Made by a program: the position numbers and the translations under genes
DNA from: Winogradskyella tangerina
GTDB taxonomy: Bacteria; Bacteroidota; Bacteroidia; Flavobacteriales; Flavobacteriaceae
Reading direction: 5' to 3'
Assembly (NCBI RefSeq): GCF_003260205.1
Contig: NZ_QERF01000011.1
Coordinates: 1 to 64,000, forward strand
DNA: 64,000 nucleotides
Notes under the pieces: generated by a model
What the model was told of the DNA's origin: nothing
Database searches by the model: none
What the model saw: only the letters and a program-made list of their open reading frames with translations
Shown: positions 20,182-28,918 of the stretch, one piece after another
Position numbering within the stretch: the first letter of the stretch is position 1
Layout of the letters: every line of letters begins with the position of its first letter

Positions 20182-20408
20182 ATTAATTATTAATTATGAA
20201 GCAAATATTAAGATAAACTTTCAAATATTAAATACAAAGACACCAAATAATAATGATTTGAAACCTTAATAAGTATTTTTAAAAAAATATATAACTTTAT
20301 TCCGTGAAACAGCCTAATTCAGTTTAAATCTGTAAACTTTAATATTTCTTTACGACCTTATACTTTATGTAAGACGTAATTTTACATTCAATAAAACTTT
20401 AATAACTC

Positions 20409-20948
20409 ATGAAAACAACACGACTAATGTCAACCATCGCTTTTGCATTTATGATGTTTTTATCATTTAATGCTGAGGCTCAAAAATTTAGAGGATTAGA
20501 TAAAAGTCCAATGGACGCAGCTACTTTAGGTAGAGGAAGTAATACACTTGCTATTGTTTATTACAGTAGACCGCAATTAAAAGGCAGAACTGTTGGTAAG
20601 GAAATTGCCACTTATGGTAAGGTATGGAGAACTGGAGCTAATGAAGCCACAAAACTCATTCTGAGTGTAGATATGAAACTTGATGGAAAAAACATCGAAG
20701 CCGGAACTTATTCTATTTTCACTATTCCTGGTGAGAAAGAATGGAAGGTTATGATCAGTTCTGACACCAATAATTGGGGTTCTGGAGGCTACAGTGAAGA
20801 CAATATTGTTGCTAGCATTTCAGTTCCTGTGACTGAAGGTAAAGAATCTCTAGAAGCGTTCTCAATGGCTTTTGAAGCCACTGATGACGGTGCACATTTA
20901 CATATGGGCTGGGACAAAGTGAGAGTTGCTGTTCCTTTCACTAAGTAA
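20409..20948 (+). CDS. DUF2911 domain secreted protein
   Basis: 179 residues with a signal peptide cleaved near FNAEAQ. The rest is a DUF2911 domain: YYSRPQLKGRTVGKEIATYG, WRTGANEATKLILS, GTYSIFTIPG and the C-terminal HLHMGWDKVRVAVPF. The family is common in Bacteroidota and is exported; its function is unknown. It is transcribed alone, with a clear terminator 22 bases past its stop. The 278 bases upstream (20131-20408) are AT-rich and show no convincing promoter match for this gene. Confidence 0.9.
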   Translation: MKTTRLMSTIAFAFMMFLSFNAEAQKFRGLDKSPMDAATLGRGSNTLAIVYYSRPQLKGRTVGKEIATYGKVWRTGANEATKLILSVDMKLDGKNIEAGTYSIFTIPGEKEWKVMISSDTNNWGSGGYSEDNIVASISVPVTEGKESLEAFSMAFEATDDGAHLHMGWDKVRVAVPFTK

Positions 20949-20970
20949 AACAAGAAATACATATTAACTA

Positions 20971-20998
20971 AAAACACCTTGATTTCTCAAGGTGTTTT
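20971..20998. terminator. Bidirectional terminator between the DUF2911 gene and queE
   Basis: A 12-base perfect stem AAAACACCTTGA / TCAAGGTGTTTT with a 4-base loop, with T-runs on both strands. It serves the plus gene ending at 20948 and queE ending at 21000. Confidence 0.88.
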
Positions 20999-20999
20999 T

Positions 21000-21632
21000 T
21001 TATGGAATATTTAAATATTTATGCGTCTGGAGTGAAACCTTCCATTTAGGGTTGGCCATCACATAATTAACTATAAGGGGCATCATTTTATCTCGCTTGC
21101 TCCACTCTGGCTGCAGGTATAAAATACAATTCTCATTTACCTTTGAAGCTTGTTCTTCTGCAAATCGCAAGTCGTCTTTGTTATAAACAATACACTTTAA
21201 TTCGTGTGCCTTTTCATAGATCTCCTCTTTTGGGAGTTTCACTTTTTTAGGCGACAAGCAGATCCAGTCCCACTCACCTGTTAATTTATAAGCACCTGAA
21301 GTCTCGATATGCGTTTGAACACCTTTTGCCTTTAGCTGTTCTGTTAATGGCCCCATATCCCAAGTTAGCGGTTCACCTCCAGTAACTACGATAGTGTCGC
21401 TGTAGTTCACAGCATTCTCAACAATCTTTTCTGTCGCAGTTGGCGGATGTAATTCGGCCAACCAGCTTTCTTTAACATCACACCAATGGCACCCAACATC
21501 GCAACCACCAATTCTAACAAAATATGCAGCTGTACCTTTGTGGAATCCTTCACCCTGGATAGTGTAAAACTCCTCCATTAATGGAAGTAAATGTCCTTTA
21601 TCTATTAATTCTTGTCGTTCTCGTCTTGTCAT
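21000..21632 (-). CDS. queE: 7-carboxy-7-deazaguanine synthase
   Basis: A radical SAM enzyme that makes the 7-deazaguanine core of queuosine from 6-carboxytetrahydropterin, downstream of FolE (3235-3912). 210 residues from the ATG at 21632. Cluster cysteines are Cys44, Cys48 and Cys51 in CDVGCHWC, the CX3CX2C spacing of the radical SAM family. EEFYTIQGEGFHKG and VTGGEPL are QueE hallmarks. A longer frame begins with TTG at 21641, but that TTG is part of the TATCTTTG promoter element, so the ATG is the start and the mRNA may be leaderless. Confidence 0.95.
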   Translation of the reverse strand: MTRRERQELIDKGHLLPLMEEFYTIQGEGFHKGTAAYFVRIGGCDVGCHWCDVKESWLAELHPPTATEKIVENAVNYSDTIVVTGGEPLTWDMGPLTEQLKAKGVQTHIETSGAYKLTGEWDWICLSPKKVKLPKEEIYEKAHELKCIVYNKDDLRFAEEQASKVNENCILYLQPEWSKRDKMMPLIVNYVMANPKWKVSLQTHKYLNIP

Positions 21633-21638
21633 GGCTGG

Positions 21639-21646
21639 CAAAGATA
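21639..21646 (-). promoter_or_regulatory. Promoter -7 element of queE, next to the start codon
   Basis: TATCTTTG on the minus strand, six bases from the ATG at 21632. The expected start of transcription (5-7 bases downstream) falls on or next to the ATG. The -33 position is occupied by a heptamer repeat (21651-21693). Confidence 0.6.
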
Positions 21647-21650
21647 GGAT

Positions 21651-21693
21651 ATAAAGTTATAAGTTATAAGTTATAAGTTATAAGTTGGAAGTT
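21651..21693. repeat. Heptamer tandem repeat in the queE promoter
   Basis: Four perfect copies of ATAAGTT (21659-21686), with ATAAAGTT before and GGAAGTT after. The repeat starts 5 bases upstream of the queE -7 element and fills the region where a -33 element is expected. Confidence 0.9.
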
Positions 21694-21714
21694 GAGTGTA
21701 CCTAGTCCTTCGAC

Positions 21715-22161
21715 TTATTTAGCCGCTATCACATCGATCTCAATACTAGCGCCACCAGCCAATCCTGCAGCAGCAAAAGTTGTACGTGCTGGTTTTTTGG
21801 TAAAATATTTGGTGTATACCGAATTGAAGGCTTTAAAATCATTTATATCTTTCAGGATAACGGTGCATTTAACCACGTTATCTAAAGACAAATGATGATG
21901 CTCTAAAACGTCTTTGATGTTTTCAATGACTTGTTGTGTTTCAGCTTCAATTCCGCCAGTTACAAGGGTACCTTTTTTATGATCCTTTCCAATCTGACCC
22001 GTCAAAAACAAAAGATCTTCAGTTTCTACGGCATCGCTAAAAGGCACATTTGCTCTGCTGGGTTCGTGAGATTTATGAAAAATGATTTCTGAATTGGATT
22101 CAGAACAGGATAGAAAGCTGAATACAATTAAAAAACAAAGTGATGAAATTACTGACTTCAT
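21715..22161 (-). CDS. RidA family lipoprotein
   Basis: 148 residues. Rid/YjgF/UK114 family: LLFLTGQIGKDHKKGTLVTG, GGIEAETQQVIENIKDVLEH and a C-terminal KPARTTFAAAGLA with the conserved Arg that binds substrate in enamine/imine deaminases. Unusually for the family it carries a lipoprotein signal peptide (lipobox FLSC, about Cys19), so it should act in the periplasm or on the outer membrane, while canonical RidA is cytoplasmic. It diverges from the HerA-like gene. Confidence 0.88.
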   Translation of the reverse strand: MKSVISSLCFLIVFSFLSCSESNSEIIFHKSHEPSRANVPFSDAVETEDLLFLTGQIGKDHKKGTLVTGGIEAETQQVIENIKDVLEHHHLSLDNVVKCTVILKDINDFKAFNSVYTKYFTKKPARTTFAAAGLAGGASIEIDVIAAK

Positions 22162-22219
22162 GGTTTCTGGTTTTAATCTTGATTAAAATTACATTATTTT
22201 TATGCAAATTTTCTGACCG

Positions 22220-23758
22220 ATGACGAATTCTGATAAATTCATAGCTGATATTGCCGCTGGCAATACGTTTAAAGGAGACTACATTACCCTTGGAGCTGCC
22301 ATGCTTGAAGGTGAAACCAAAACAAATGCTTTTGTAAATGTTCCCCTCAAAACCATGAATCGTCATGGTCTTATTGCAGGTGCTACAGGAACAGGAAAAA
22401 CTAAAACATTACAAGTTTTGGCTGAACATCTTTCAGAAAAAGGCGTGCCCGTTTTACTGATGGATATAAAGGGTGATTTGAGTGGCTTGGCAAAAGCGAG
22501 TCCAGGGCACCCAAAAATTGATGAACGTCATGAGAAAATCGGTTTACCTTTTGAAGCTAAATCATTTCCTGTTGAGATCTTAACACTTTCAGAACAAGAT
22601 GGTGTAAGATTAAGAGCAACGATTAGTGAATTTGGACCTGTTCTCATATCAAGAATATTAGGTGTCACTGAAACACAGGCCGGAATTATTTCAGTAATCT
22701 TTAAGTATTGTGATGATCATAAATTGCCACTTTTAGATCTTAAAGATTTCAAGAAGATGTTGCAATATGCCACGGGTGAAGGTAAAAAGGAATTTGAAGA
22801 ATCCTACGGAAGAATTTCAACAGCGTCAACCGGTGCTATCCTCAGAAAACTTATAGAAATAGAACAACAAGGAGGTGATCTTTTCTTTGGTGAAACTTCC
22901 TTTGATACGCAAGATCTTCTAAGAATCGATGAGAATGGTCGTGGATATATCAATATTATCAGGCTAACAGATATTCAGGATAAACCAAAGTTGTTTTCAA
23001 CCTTCATGTTAAGTCTTCTAGCAGAGATTTATTCTACTTTCCCTGAACAAGGCGATAGCGGTAGACCAGAACTCATTATGTTTATTGATGAAGCTCATTT
23101 AATCTTCAATGAAGCCTCTGACGCTCTTTTAAATCAGATTGAAAGTATTGTAAAACTCATCCGAAGTAAAGGGGTTGGGTTATACTTTGTTACTCAAAAT
23201 CCGACCGACGTCCCGGAAGCCGTTTTAGGTCAATTAGGTTTGAAAGTACAACATGCATTGCGAGCCTTTACAGCTAAAGACAGAAAGGCGATTAAATTAA
23301 CGGCACAAAATTATCCAGACACTGAATACTATGATACTGCTGAAGTTCTGACCTCTTTAGGTATTGGTGAAGCATTGGTTTCAGCATTAAATGAAAAAGG
23401 TAAACCAACGCCATTGGCTGCTACCATGATGAGAGCGCCAATGAGCCGCATGGATATATTAACTGAATCTGAACTAGGTAACCTTTTGGCGCAATCTCAA
23501 CTTGCCAAAAAATATAATAAGGAAGTTGACCGTGAAAGTGCTTACGAGATGCTAAATGAGAAAATTGCGCAAGCGGAAGCTGAAGAAGCAAAACGTAAAG
23601 CAAAAGAAGAACAAGAAGCATTGAAGCGAGCAGAGAGCAAAAGAAAATCAAGCTCTAGTAGAAGACGTAGTAGTCGCCAAAACCCAATAGTAAAAGTATT
23701 ATCAAGCCCAACCGTGATAAGAAGTGTTTTAGGAATTTTAACCAAAATGCTTAAATAA
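22220..23758 (+). CDS. HerA-like ATPase (DUF853)
   Basis: A 512-residue P-loop ATPase of the HerA/FtsK superfamily, of the stand-alone DUF853 type. Walker A is GATGTGKT at residues 54-61. Walker B is LIMFIDEAH near 290, followed by LIRSKGVGLYFVTQNPTD, which carries the sensor region. The C-terminus is a long charged, Lys/Glu/Ser-rich tail (about 430-490) typical of the family. HerA proper pairs with the nuclease NurA in DNA end resection; no NurA-like gene is next to it, so the role here is open. Confidence 0.88.
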   Translation: MTNSDKFIADIAAGNTFKGDYITLGAAMLEGETKTNAFVNVPLKTMNRHGLIAGATGTGKTKTLQVLAEHLSEKGVPVLLMDIKGDLSGLAKASPGHPKIDERHEKIGLPFEAKSFPVEILTLSEQDGVRLRATISEFGPVLISRILGVTETQAGIISVIFKYCDDHKLPLLDLKDFKKMLQYATGEGKKEFEESYGRISTASTGAILRKLIEIEQQGGDLFFGETSFDTQDLLRIDENGRGYINIIRLTDIQDKPKLFSTFMLSLLAEIYSTFPEQGDSGRPELIMFIDEAHLIFNEASDALLNQIESIVKLIRSKGVGLYFVTQNPTDVPEAVLGQLGLKVQHALRAFTAKDRKAIKLTAQNYPDTEYYDTAEVLTSLGIGEALVSALNEKGKPTPLAATMMRAPMSRMDILTESELGNLLAQSQLAKKYNKEVDRESAYEMLNEKIAQAEAEEAKRKAKEEQEALKRAESKRKSSSSRRRSSRQNPIVKVLSSPTVIRSVLGILTKMLK

Positions 23759-23778
23759 TTAACCTTTTAAGATAACGA

Positions 23779-24336
23779 ATGAAGAATTTTTTATTTGCAC
23801 TATTAGTATGTGCTTTATTCCTTTCGAGCTGTACTAATGACAAGGCACCAGATCCATTTTTAATTCAAAAACATCACATCGGATTACTCACCGATTCTAC
23901 TCAGGTAAAGGATTTAGATGCGATTTTTAAAAATGATTCGGTAGTACGATATATTGCAGGAGATGAGTTTGCTGGCTCTATTAATACTATTGAGATCTTT
24001 GAAAAAAGTGGTAATAAATTATTGGATCTTACTCCAAAAGAGGCTTTAGATTCAACATCGGTTATTGAGAGTGTTCGCATCATGGATAAGCGATATAAAA
24101 CTCCTAAGAATATCACTTTACTCAGTACCTACAAGGAAATTAAAGAAGCTTATAAGATTTCTAAAGTCGACAACCTTATAGATTATATTGTTGTTTCAGT
24201 CAATGAAATCAATGCATCATTCGCAATAGATAAAAAAGAATTACCTGCCGAATTGCAGTATGATATGGATATTATTATCGAACCTATTCAAATTCCTGAA
24301 AAAGCAAAGATCAAATATTTTATGATTCACTGGTAA
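23779..24336 (+). CDS. Lipoprotein of unknown function
   Basis: 185 residues with a lipoprotein signal peptide (lipobox LSSC, Cys18). The mature part is a mixed alpha/beta protein (HHIGLLTDSTQVKDLDAIF, YIAGDEFAGSINTIEIFE, LLSTYKEIKEAYKISKVDN). I do not recognise a family. It starts 20 bases after the HerA-like gene and may be co-transcribed. A 28-bp tandem repeat follows its stop. Confidence 0.75.
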   Translation: MKNFLFALLVCALFLSSCTNDKAPDPFLIQKHHIGLLTDSTQVKDLDAIFKNDSVVRYIAGDEFAGSINTIEIFEKSGNKLLDLTPKEALDSTSVIESVRIMDKRYKTPKNITLLSTYKEIKEAYKISKVDNLIDYIVVSVNEINASFAIDKKELPAELQYDMDIIIEPIQIPEKAKIKYFMIHW

Positions 24337-24347
24337 GCCTACGCTGA

Positions 24348-24422
24348 AGCTTCGGCTTACAAGTAATGCGCAAATAGCTTCGGCTTACAAGTAGTATGCA
24401 AATAGCTTCAGCTTACAAGAAG
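24348..24422. repeat. 28-bp intergenic tandem repeat
   Basis: Two full copies (24348-24375 and 24376-24403) and a partial third (to 24422) of a 28-base unit starting AGCTTCGGCTTACAAGTA. Copies differ at a few bases. It lies directly after the stop of the lipoprotein gene. Confidence 0.85.
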
Positions 24423-24450
24423 TTCTCTAAAAGAGTTTGGGACATGAAAA

Positions 24451-24469
24451 AAAACCGAGGTGTCGGTTT
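24451..24469 (-). terminator. Hairpin with minus-strand T-tract
   Basis: AAACCGA / TCGGTTT stem with a GGTG loop. The T-tract follows only on the minus strand, although the genes on both sides are on the plus strand, so its role is unclear. Confidence 0.4.
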
Positions 24470-24545
24470 CAAAATAAACACCAAACACGCACAAACGTAA
24501 ATGAATGCTATGATTTACGTCATAAATGCTAAGAAAAAATTAATT

Positions 24546-24920
24546 ATGAACGAGGGAAAAAAATACAAGGTACAAACATCGCCATTTGTGGTACCTACTG
24601 ATGACGGAAAAACTATTAAAGAACATTTCGGTCTAGCCAGTGATGGCAATTCTCAAATTAGTATTGCACACATGGTAGCGCCTCCAGGTTGGTCTGAACC
24701 TTTTCAGACTCCTGAATTTGACGAGTATACTTTTATAATCAAAGGCAAAAAACAATTTATTATTGAAGATGAAACTGTAGTTCTTGAGGCCGGACAATCA
24801 ATTAAAGTGAACAAACATACCAGGTTACAATACTCAAATCCTTTTACCGAACCATGTGAATATATCGCTATTTGCCTCCCAGCTTTTTCGATAGATTCTG
24901 TTAATAGAGAGGAGAACTAG
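24546..24920 (+). CDS. Cupin domain protein
   Basis: 124 residues from the ATG at 24546; an in-frame ATG at 24501 adds 15 residues unlike the family. A single small cupin barrel: ISIAHMVAPPGWSEPFQTPE, FDEYTFIIKGKKQFIIEDE and a second motif VNKHTRLQYSNP. The usual metal-binding His cluster is reduced, so enzymatic activity is uncertain. The alpha/beta hydrolase starts one base after the stop, so the two are co-translated and may act on the same compound. Confidence 0.85.
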   Translation: MNEGKKYKVQTSPFVVPTDDGKTIKEHFGLASDGNSQISIAHMVAPPGWSEPFQTPEFDEYTFIIKGKKQFIIEDETVVLEAGQSIKVNKHTRLQYSNPFTEPCEYIAICLPAFSIDSVNREEN

Positions 24921-24921
24921 T

Positions 24922-25749
24922 ATGAGCAGTTTTGTAATTAAAACCATTGGAGGAGCGTTAAATGCCACCAGTTTAGTTTCGTCCAAATACGCATCAAAGA
25001 AGGCATTAAATTTATTTGCCTCGCCACGCAAAGGTCGTTATACCGATGAGCAGCGTAAAGTAATTAGCACTGCCCTTTTTCAAGAAGTTGACTTTGATGG
25101 TACTTCAATTGCTACCTATCGATGGCATGGTAAAGGAAAGACTATTCTTTTAAGTCACGGATGGGAGAGTAATGCCTCTAGATGGAGCTATATTCTAGAT
25201 GAATTAATAGCTCAAGGATATGATATCATTGCATTAGACGGACCTGCTCATGGACGATCTGGGGGGAAGTTATTTAATGCGCTTTTATATTCTGAATTTA
25301 TCAATGTCATAGCTAAAAAATTTCAACCAGAAATCGTTATGGGCCATTCTGTAGGTGGTATGGCTAGTGTGTTTTTTATGCACAATCATCCTCTCGAATC
25401 TGTAGAAAAAATGATCCTTTTAGGTGCTCCGGCGCATTTCACCGGTGTTTTTTCAAGATATAAATCACTGATGGGTTATAACCGACGAATTTCTGAAGGA
25501 CTCGACAATATTGTTTTGGAGCGCTTCGGAAAACCAGTTGATTATTTTTCTGCTGCTAACTTCACCAAATCTATCGATGCAAAAGGTCTGATTATTCATG
25601 ACAAAAATGACAAGATCATACCTTATGAGGATGCGTTGTTATTTGCCAATCGCTATAAAAATTCAGAATTAATAACTACAAGCGGCTTTGGGCATGGCTT
25701 AAAAGATCCATCATTAACGCCTAAGATTATCGATTTCATAAATAGCTAA
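24922..25749 (+). CDS. Alpha/beta hydrolase
   Basis: 275 residues. Oxyanion loop LSHGWESNASRW, nucleophile elbow GHSVGG with Ser143, acid near residue 230 (IIHDKNDKIIP) and His258 in GFGHGL form a complete catalytic triad. There is no signal peptide, so the enzyme is cytoplasmic. It resembles the YbgC/YqjL-like general esterase and lipase group; the substrate cannot be told. It is tightly coupled to the upstream cupin, and rluF follows after 21 bases. Confidence 0.9.
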   Translation: MSSFVIKTIGGALNATSLVSSKYASKKALNLFASPRKGRYTDEQRKVISTALFQEVDFDGTSIATYRWHGKGKTILLSHGWESNASRWSYILDELIAQGYDIIALDGPAHGRSGGKLFNALLYSEFINVIAKKFQPEIVMGHSVGGMASVFFMHNHPLESVEKMILLGAPAHFTGVFSRYKSLMGYNRRISEGLDNIVLERFGKPVDYFSAANFTKSIDAKGLIIHDKNDKIIPYEDALLFANRYKNSELITTSGFGHGLKDPSLTPKIIDFINS

Positions 25750-25770
25750 TCTTTTTGGTACTTTTACATT

Positions 25771-26538
25771 ATGTCAGACCAACTCATACGTCTTAATAAA
25801 TTCCTCAGTGAAGCTGGGTATTGCTCTCGTCGTGAAGCCGATCGCCTGATCGATGCCGGAAGAGTGACCATCAATGATGTGGTGCCTGAAATGGGTACTA
25901 AAGTTGCTACTGGTGATGTGGTGAAAGTAGATGGTGAAATTATTGGCGAACGCAAAAAAGACTTTGTTTATCTCGCATTTAATAAACCTGTTGGCATTGT
26001 TTGTACAACCGACACACGTGTTGAAAAAGATAATATCATAGACTTCATTAATTATCCAAAACGTATTTTTCCAATTGGACGATTAGATAAACCAAGTGAA
26101 GGCCTTATACTTCTCACGGATGATGGCGACATTGTGAATAAAATTCTTCGCGCAAGCAATAATCACGAAAAAGAATATGTAGTTACAGTTGATAAGCCTA
26201 TCTCTCAAACTTTCATTAAGCGTATGGCAGGTGGAATTTATATTGAAGAGTTAAAACAGCGGACCAAAAAATGTGAAGTCAGAAAAATAGACACCTTTAC
26301 CTTTAGCATCATTCTTACGCAAGGATTGAACCGCCAGATCCGTCGCATGTGCGAATATTTGAACTATGAAGTTCTTACCTTAAAGCGCATTAGAATCATG
26401 AATATTTCTCTTGATATGCCATTAGGCACTTATCGTGAATTGACCGAAGAAGAATTCAAAACGTTAAGTGAACTCATTAGCGATTCGAAAAAAACGTTCC
26501 AACCGAAACAGCAACGTACCAGAAAAAGCAGACGTTAA
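25771..26538 (+). CDS. rluF: Pseudouridine synthase RluF-like
   Basis: 255 residues. An N-terminal S4 RNA-binding domain (about 6-50, IRLNKFLSEAGYCSRREADR) is followed by an RsuA/RluB/E/F catalytic domain with Asp106 in GRLDKPSEGL. The stretch NKILRASNNHEKEYVVTVDK, together with TKKCEV and QGLNRQIRRMCEYL, matches E. coli RluF closely. RluF makes pseudouridine 2604 in 23S rRNA. The C-terminal tail is basic. RluB/RluE-type activity cannot be fully excluded. Confidence 0.92.
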   Translation: MSDQLIRLNKFLSEAGYCSRREADRLIDAGRVTINDVVPEMGTKVATGDVVKVDGEIIGERKKDFVYLAFNKPVGIVCTTDTRVEKDNIIDFINYPKRIFPIGRLDKPSEGLILLTDDGDIVNKILRASNNHEKEYVVTVDKPISQTFIKRMAGGIYIEELKQRTKKCEVRKIDTFTFSIILTQGLNRQIRRMCEYLNYEVLTLKRIRIMNISLDMPLGTYRELTEEEFKTLSELISDSKKTFQPKQQRTRKSRR

Positions 26539-26612
26539 TTATATCCTAATTAACAAAAGAGTTGCCTGATTGATCTTTAACTTTAATTTTACTAAATCAA
26601 TCAGTTAACATT

Positions 26613-27563
26613 ATGAAATCAATCCTCACACTCGTTTTCTTCGTGTCGATTTTGGGATTTTCCCAAACCAATTATTCCGCTTCAGACACACATCCTTATG
26701 GTTTACCTCATCCCGATGCTCCCGAACAGATCAAAGATTTTGATGGTTTAATAGGTAAATGCAATTGCAAATCTGTTTCCCGAAATCAGGATCAGTCTTG
26801 GGCAGAAGCCGTAGATATGACCTGGGAATGGAAATATATAATGAACGGTATGGCCGTACAGGATGAAACCATCAAAGCGGATGGAAAACACTCTGGAAGT
26901 ATTAGACAGTTCATTGCAGATAGCAGCAAATGGTATGTGCATTATTACTCTTCAAACTTTCCTACAACCAGCTTACCAACTTGGGAAGGTGGCAAGAAAG
27001 ACGATGGCACAATTGTACTTTATCGCGATCAGACAGCTCCAAATGGTATGGAAGGGTTTTACAGACTTATGTTTTATGACATCAACGATACTGGTTATAA
27101 ATGGATCGGTGAATGGGTAGATAAGACTGAAAAGATCGTATTTCCTACTTGGAAAATTGATTGTAAGCGAGAGCCTTCAGGCCATTCAGATCTTGAAATC
27201 ATAAAGAAGAATTCAATGGCATTTTCAAAAGCTTACATGGATGGTGACGTAGACGCATTGGTTAACTTATATACTGATGATGGGAAGATATTTCCAAATA
27301 ATCGCATGATTATGGCTGGGACGTCTGACTTAAAAAAGTATTGGATCATGCCCGAAGGCGTTAAAACCCTTCATCACAAGGTGACACCAGACGAAATTCA
27401 TATTGAAAATGATATCGCCTACGATTATGGCTATTATGAAGGCAAGACCTTAACTAAAGACAAAAAGGAAAGTTCTTGGCAAGGCAAGTATTTGATCGTT
27501 TGGAAAAAGATTGAAGGCGATTGGAAGATTTACCTCGACATATGGAATAGTGTTCCTGAGTAA
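26613..27563 (+). CDS. Secreted protein with a C-terminal SnoaL-like (NTF2-fold) domain
   Basis: 316 residues with a signal peptide (MKSILTLVFFVSILGFSQ). Residues about 30-180 form a beta-rich lipocalin-like part (FDGLIGKCNCKS, WEWKYIMNGMAVQDE). Residues about 195-316 look like an NTF2/SnoaL domain of the DUF4440 kind (AFSKAYMDGDVDALVNLYTD, then YLIVWKKIEGDWKIYLDIWN). Such domains bind small ligands or act as mild isomerases and hydrolases. The function here is unknown and location is probably periplasmic. Confidence 0.8.
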   Translation: MKSILTLVFFVSILGFSQTNYSASDTHPYGLPHPDAPEQIKDFDGLIGKCNCKSVSRNQDQSWAEAVDMTWEWKYIMNGMAVQDETIKADGKHSGSIRQFIADSSKWYVHYYSSNFPTTSLPTWEGGKKDDGTIVLYRDQTAPNGMEGFYRLMFYDINDTGYKWIGEWVDKTEKIVFPTWKIDCKREPSGHSDLEIIKKNSMAFSKAYMDGDVDALVNLYTDDGKIFPNNRMIMAGTSDLKKYWIMPEGVKTLHHKVTPDEIHIENDIAYDYGYYEGKTLTKDKKESSWQGKYLIVWKKIEGDWKIYLDIWNSVPE

Positions 27564-27593
27564 TCCTTATTTTTGGTGAAACTTTTGAATTGT

Positions 27594-28016
27594 ATGTCGA
27601 AACTTTCACCATTTCATTTGGCTATTCCCGTTCATAATCTCGCAGAATGTAGAGATTTTTACACCAATACTTTAAGATTTGAAGAAGGCCGCAGCAGTGA
27701 CCATTGGGTAGATTATAATTTCTTCGGACATCAGTTAGTTATTCATTTTAAGCCGAAATCTGAAGAGGATCTTCACACCAACGCAGTAGACGGAAAAGAC
27801 GTTCCTGTACCTCACTTTGGTGTAGTTTTACCATGGGATTCTTTTCAGAAGTTTGCTGATCTTTTAAAATCTAAAGGCATAAAATTCATCATTGAACCTT
27901 ACATCAGGTTTGAAGGGCAAGTTGGTGAACAAGCCACCATGTTTTTTAAGGATCCTTCTGGGAATGCTTTAGAATTTAAAGCCTTCAAGGATATGAGTCA
28001 GCTATTCGCCAAATAA
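27594..28016 (+). CDS. VOC family protein (glyoxalase-like)
   Basis: 140 residues from the ATG at 27594 ([20 protein letters not shown]). The beta-alpha-beta3 modules of the vicinal oxygen chelate fold are clear: [20 protein letters not shown] in the first half and [36 protein letters not shown] in the second. This resembles small dioxygenase-like VOC proteins. The substrate is not known. The stop lies one base from the converging folD stop. Confidence 0.88.
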   Translation: MSKLSPFHLAIPVHNLAECRDFYTNTLRFEEGRSSDHWVDYNFFGHQLVIHFKPKSEEDLHTNAVDGKDVPVPHFGVVLPWDSFQKFADLLKSKGIKFIIEPYIRFEGQVGEQATMFFKDPSGNALEFKAFKDMSQLFAK

Positions 28017-28017
28017 T

Positions 28018-28902
28018 TTAGCTTCTATGTTTTCTGTGCTGTTCTCTAGCAAGTAACGTATTCTTTAAAAGCATAGCAATAGTCATTGGTCCTACACCTC
28101 CAGGTACAGGTGTAATAAAACTTGCTTTTTTGCTGACGTTTTCAAAATCGACATCACCAGTGATGTAATAGCCTTTTTCAGAATCATCTGCAACACGGGT
28201 AATTCCTACGTCGATAATAACGGCGTCATCCTTCACCATTTCAGCTTTCAAAAACCCTGGAACACCAAGCGCCGTGATAATAATATCTGCCTGCGACGTA
28301 ATCTGCGTAATATTTTTTGTGTGACTATGGGTTAATGTCACCGTTGAATTTCCTGGGAAGCCTTTGCGCCCCATCAAAATACTCATCGGTCTACCAACAA
28401 TATGAGATCTGCCAATCACTACAGTGTGCTTTCCTTTCGTCTCAACCCCATAACGGTCTAAAAGTTCTAAAATACCAAATGGTGTAGCCGGAATGAAGGT
28501 AGACATATCTAAGGCCATTTTTCCAAAGTTAGTCGGATGGAAACCATCAACATCCTTATCAGGGTTTACCGCCATTAATACTTTTTGTGTATTAATTTGT
28601 GGTGGCAATGGTAATTGAATGATGAACCCATCAATATCATCATTGTTGTTTAGGTCGTCAATAGTATCAAGAAGTTCAATTTCGCTGGTTGTATTTGGCA
28701 TTCTAACCATGGTAGATTCAAACCCTACGCGTTCACAGGCTCTAACTTTACTTCCAACGTAAGTTAAACTTGCACCGTCATTACCAACTATAACTGCCGC
28801 TAAATGCGGAACTTTCTCACCATTGGCCTTCATTTTATCAACTTCTACCTTAATCTCTTCTTTTATGTCCTTGCTGGTCTTTCTTCCGTCTAGTATTGTC
28901 AT
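28018..28902 (-). CDS. folD: Bifunctional methylene-THF dehydrogenase / methenyl-THF cyclohydrolase
   Basis: Interconverts 5,10-methylene-THF, 5,10-methenyl-THF and 10-formyl-THF. 294 residues. Conserved blocks: SLTYVGSKVRACE with the catalytic Lys, GFIIQLPLPPQ, KDVDGFHPTNFGKM, VIGRSHIVGRPMSILM (NADP site) and PVPGGVGPMTIAMLL at the end. Its start lies only about 10 bases from a 13-bp minisatellite that separates it from the S23 gene and ffh on the same strand, so no ordinary promoter is visible directly upstream. Confidence 0.96.
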   Translation of the reverse strand: MTILDGRKTSKDIKEEIKVEVDKMKANGEKVPHLAAVIVGNDGASLTYVGSKVRACERVGFESTMVRMPNTTSEIELLDTIDDLNNNDDIDGFIIQLPLPPQINTQKVLMAVNPDKDVDGFHPTNFGKMALDMSTFIPATPFGILELLDRYGVETKGKHTVVIGRSHIVGRPMSILMGRKGFPGNSTVTLTHSHTKNITQITSQADIIITALGVPGFLKAEMVKDDAVIIDVGITRVADDSEKGYYITGDVDFENVSKKASFITPVPGGVGPMTIAMLLKNTLLAREQHRKHRS

Positions 28903-28918
28903 AATTTAGTTTAGTTTT

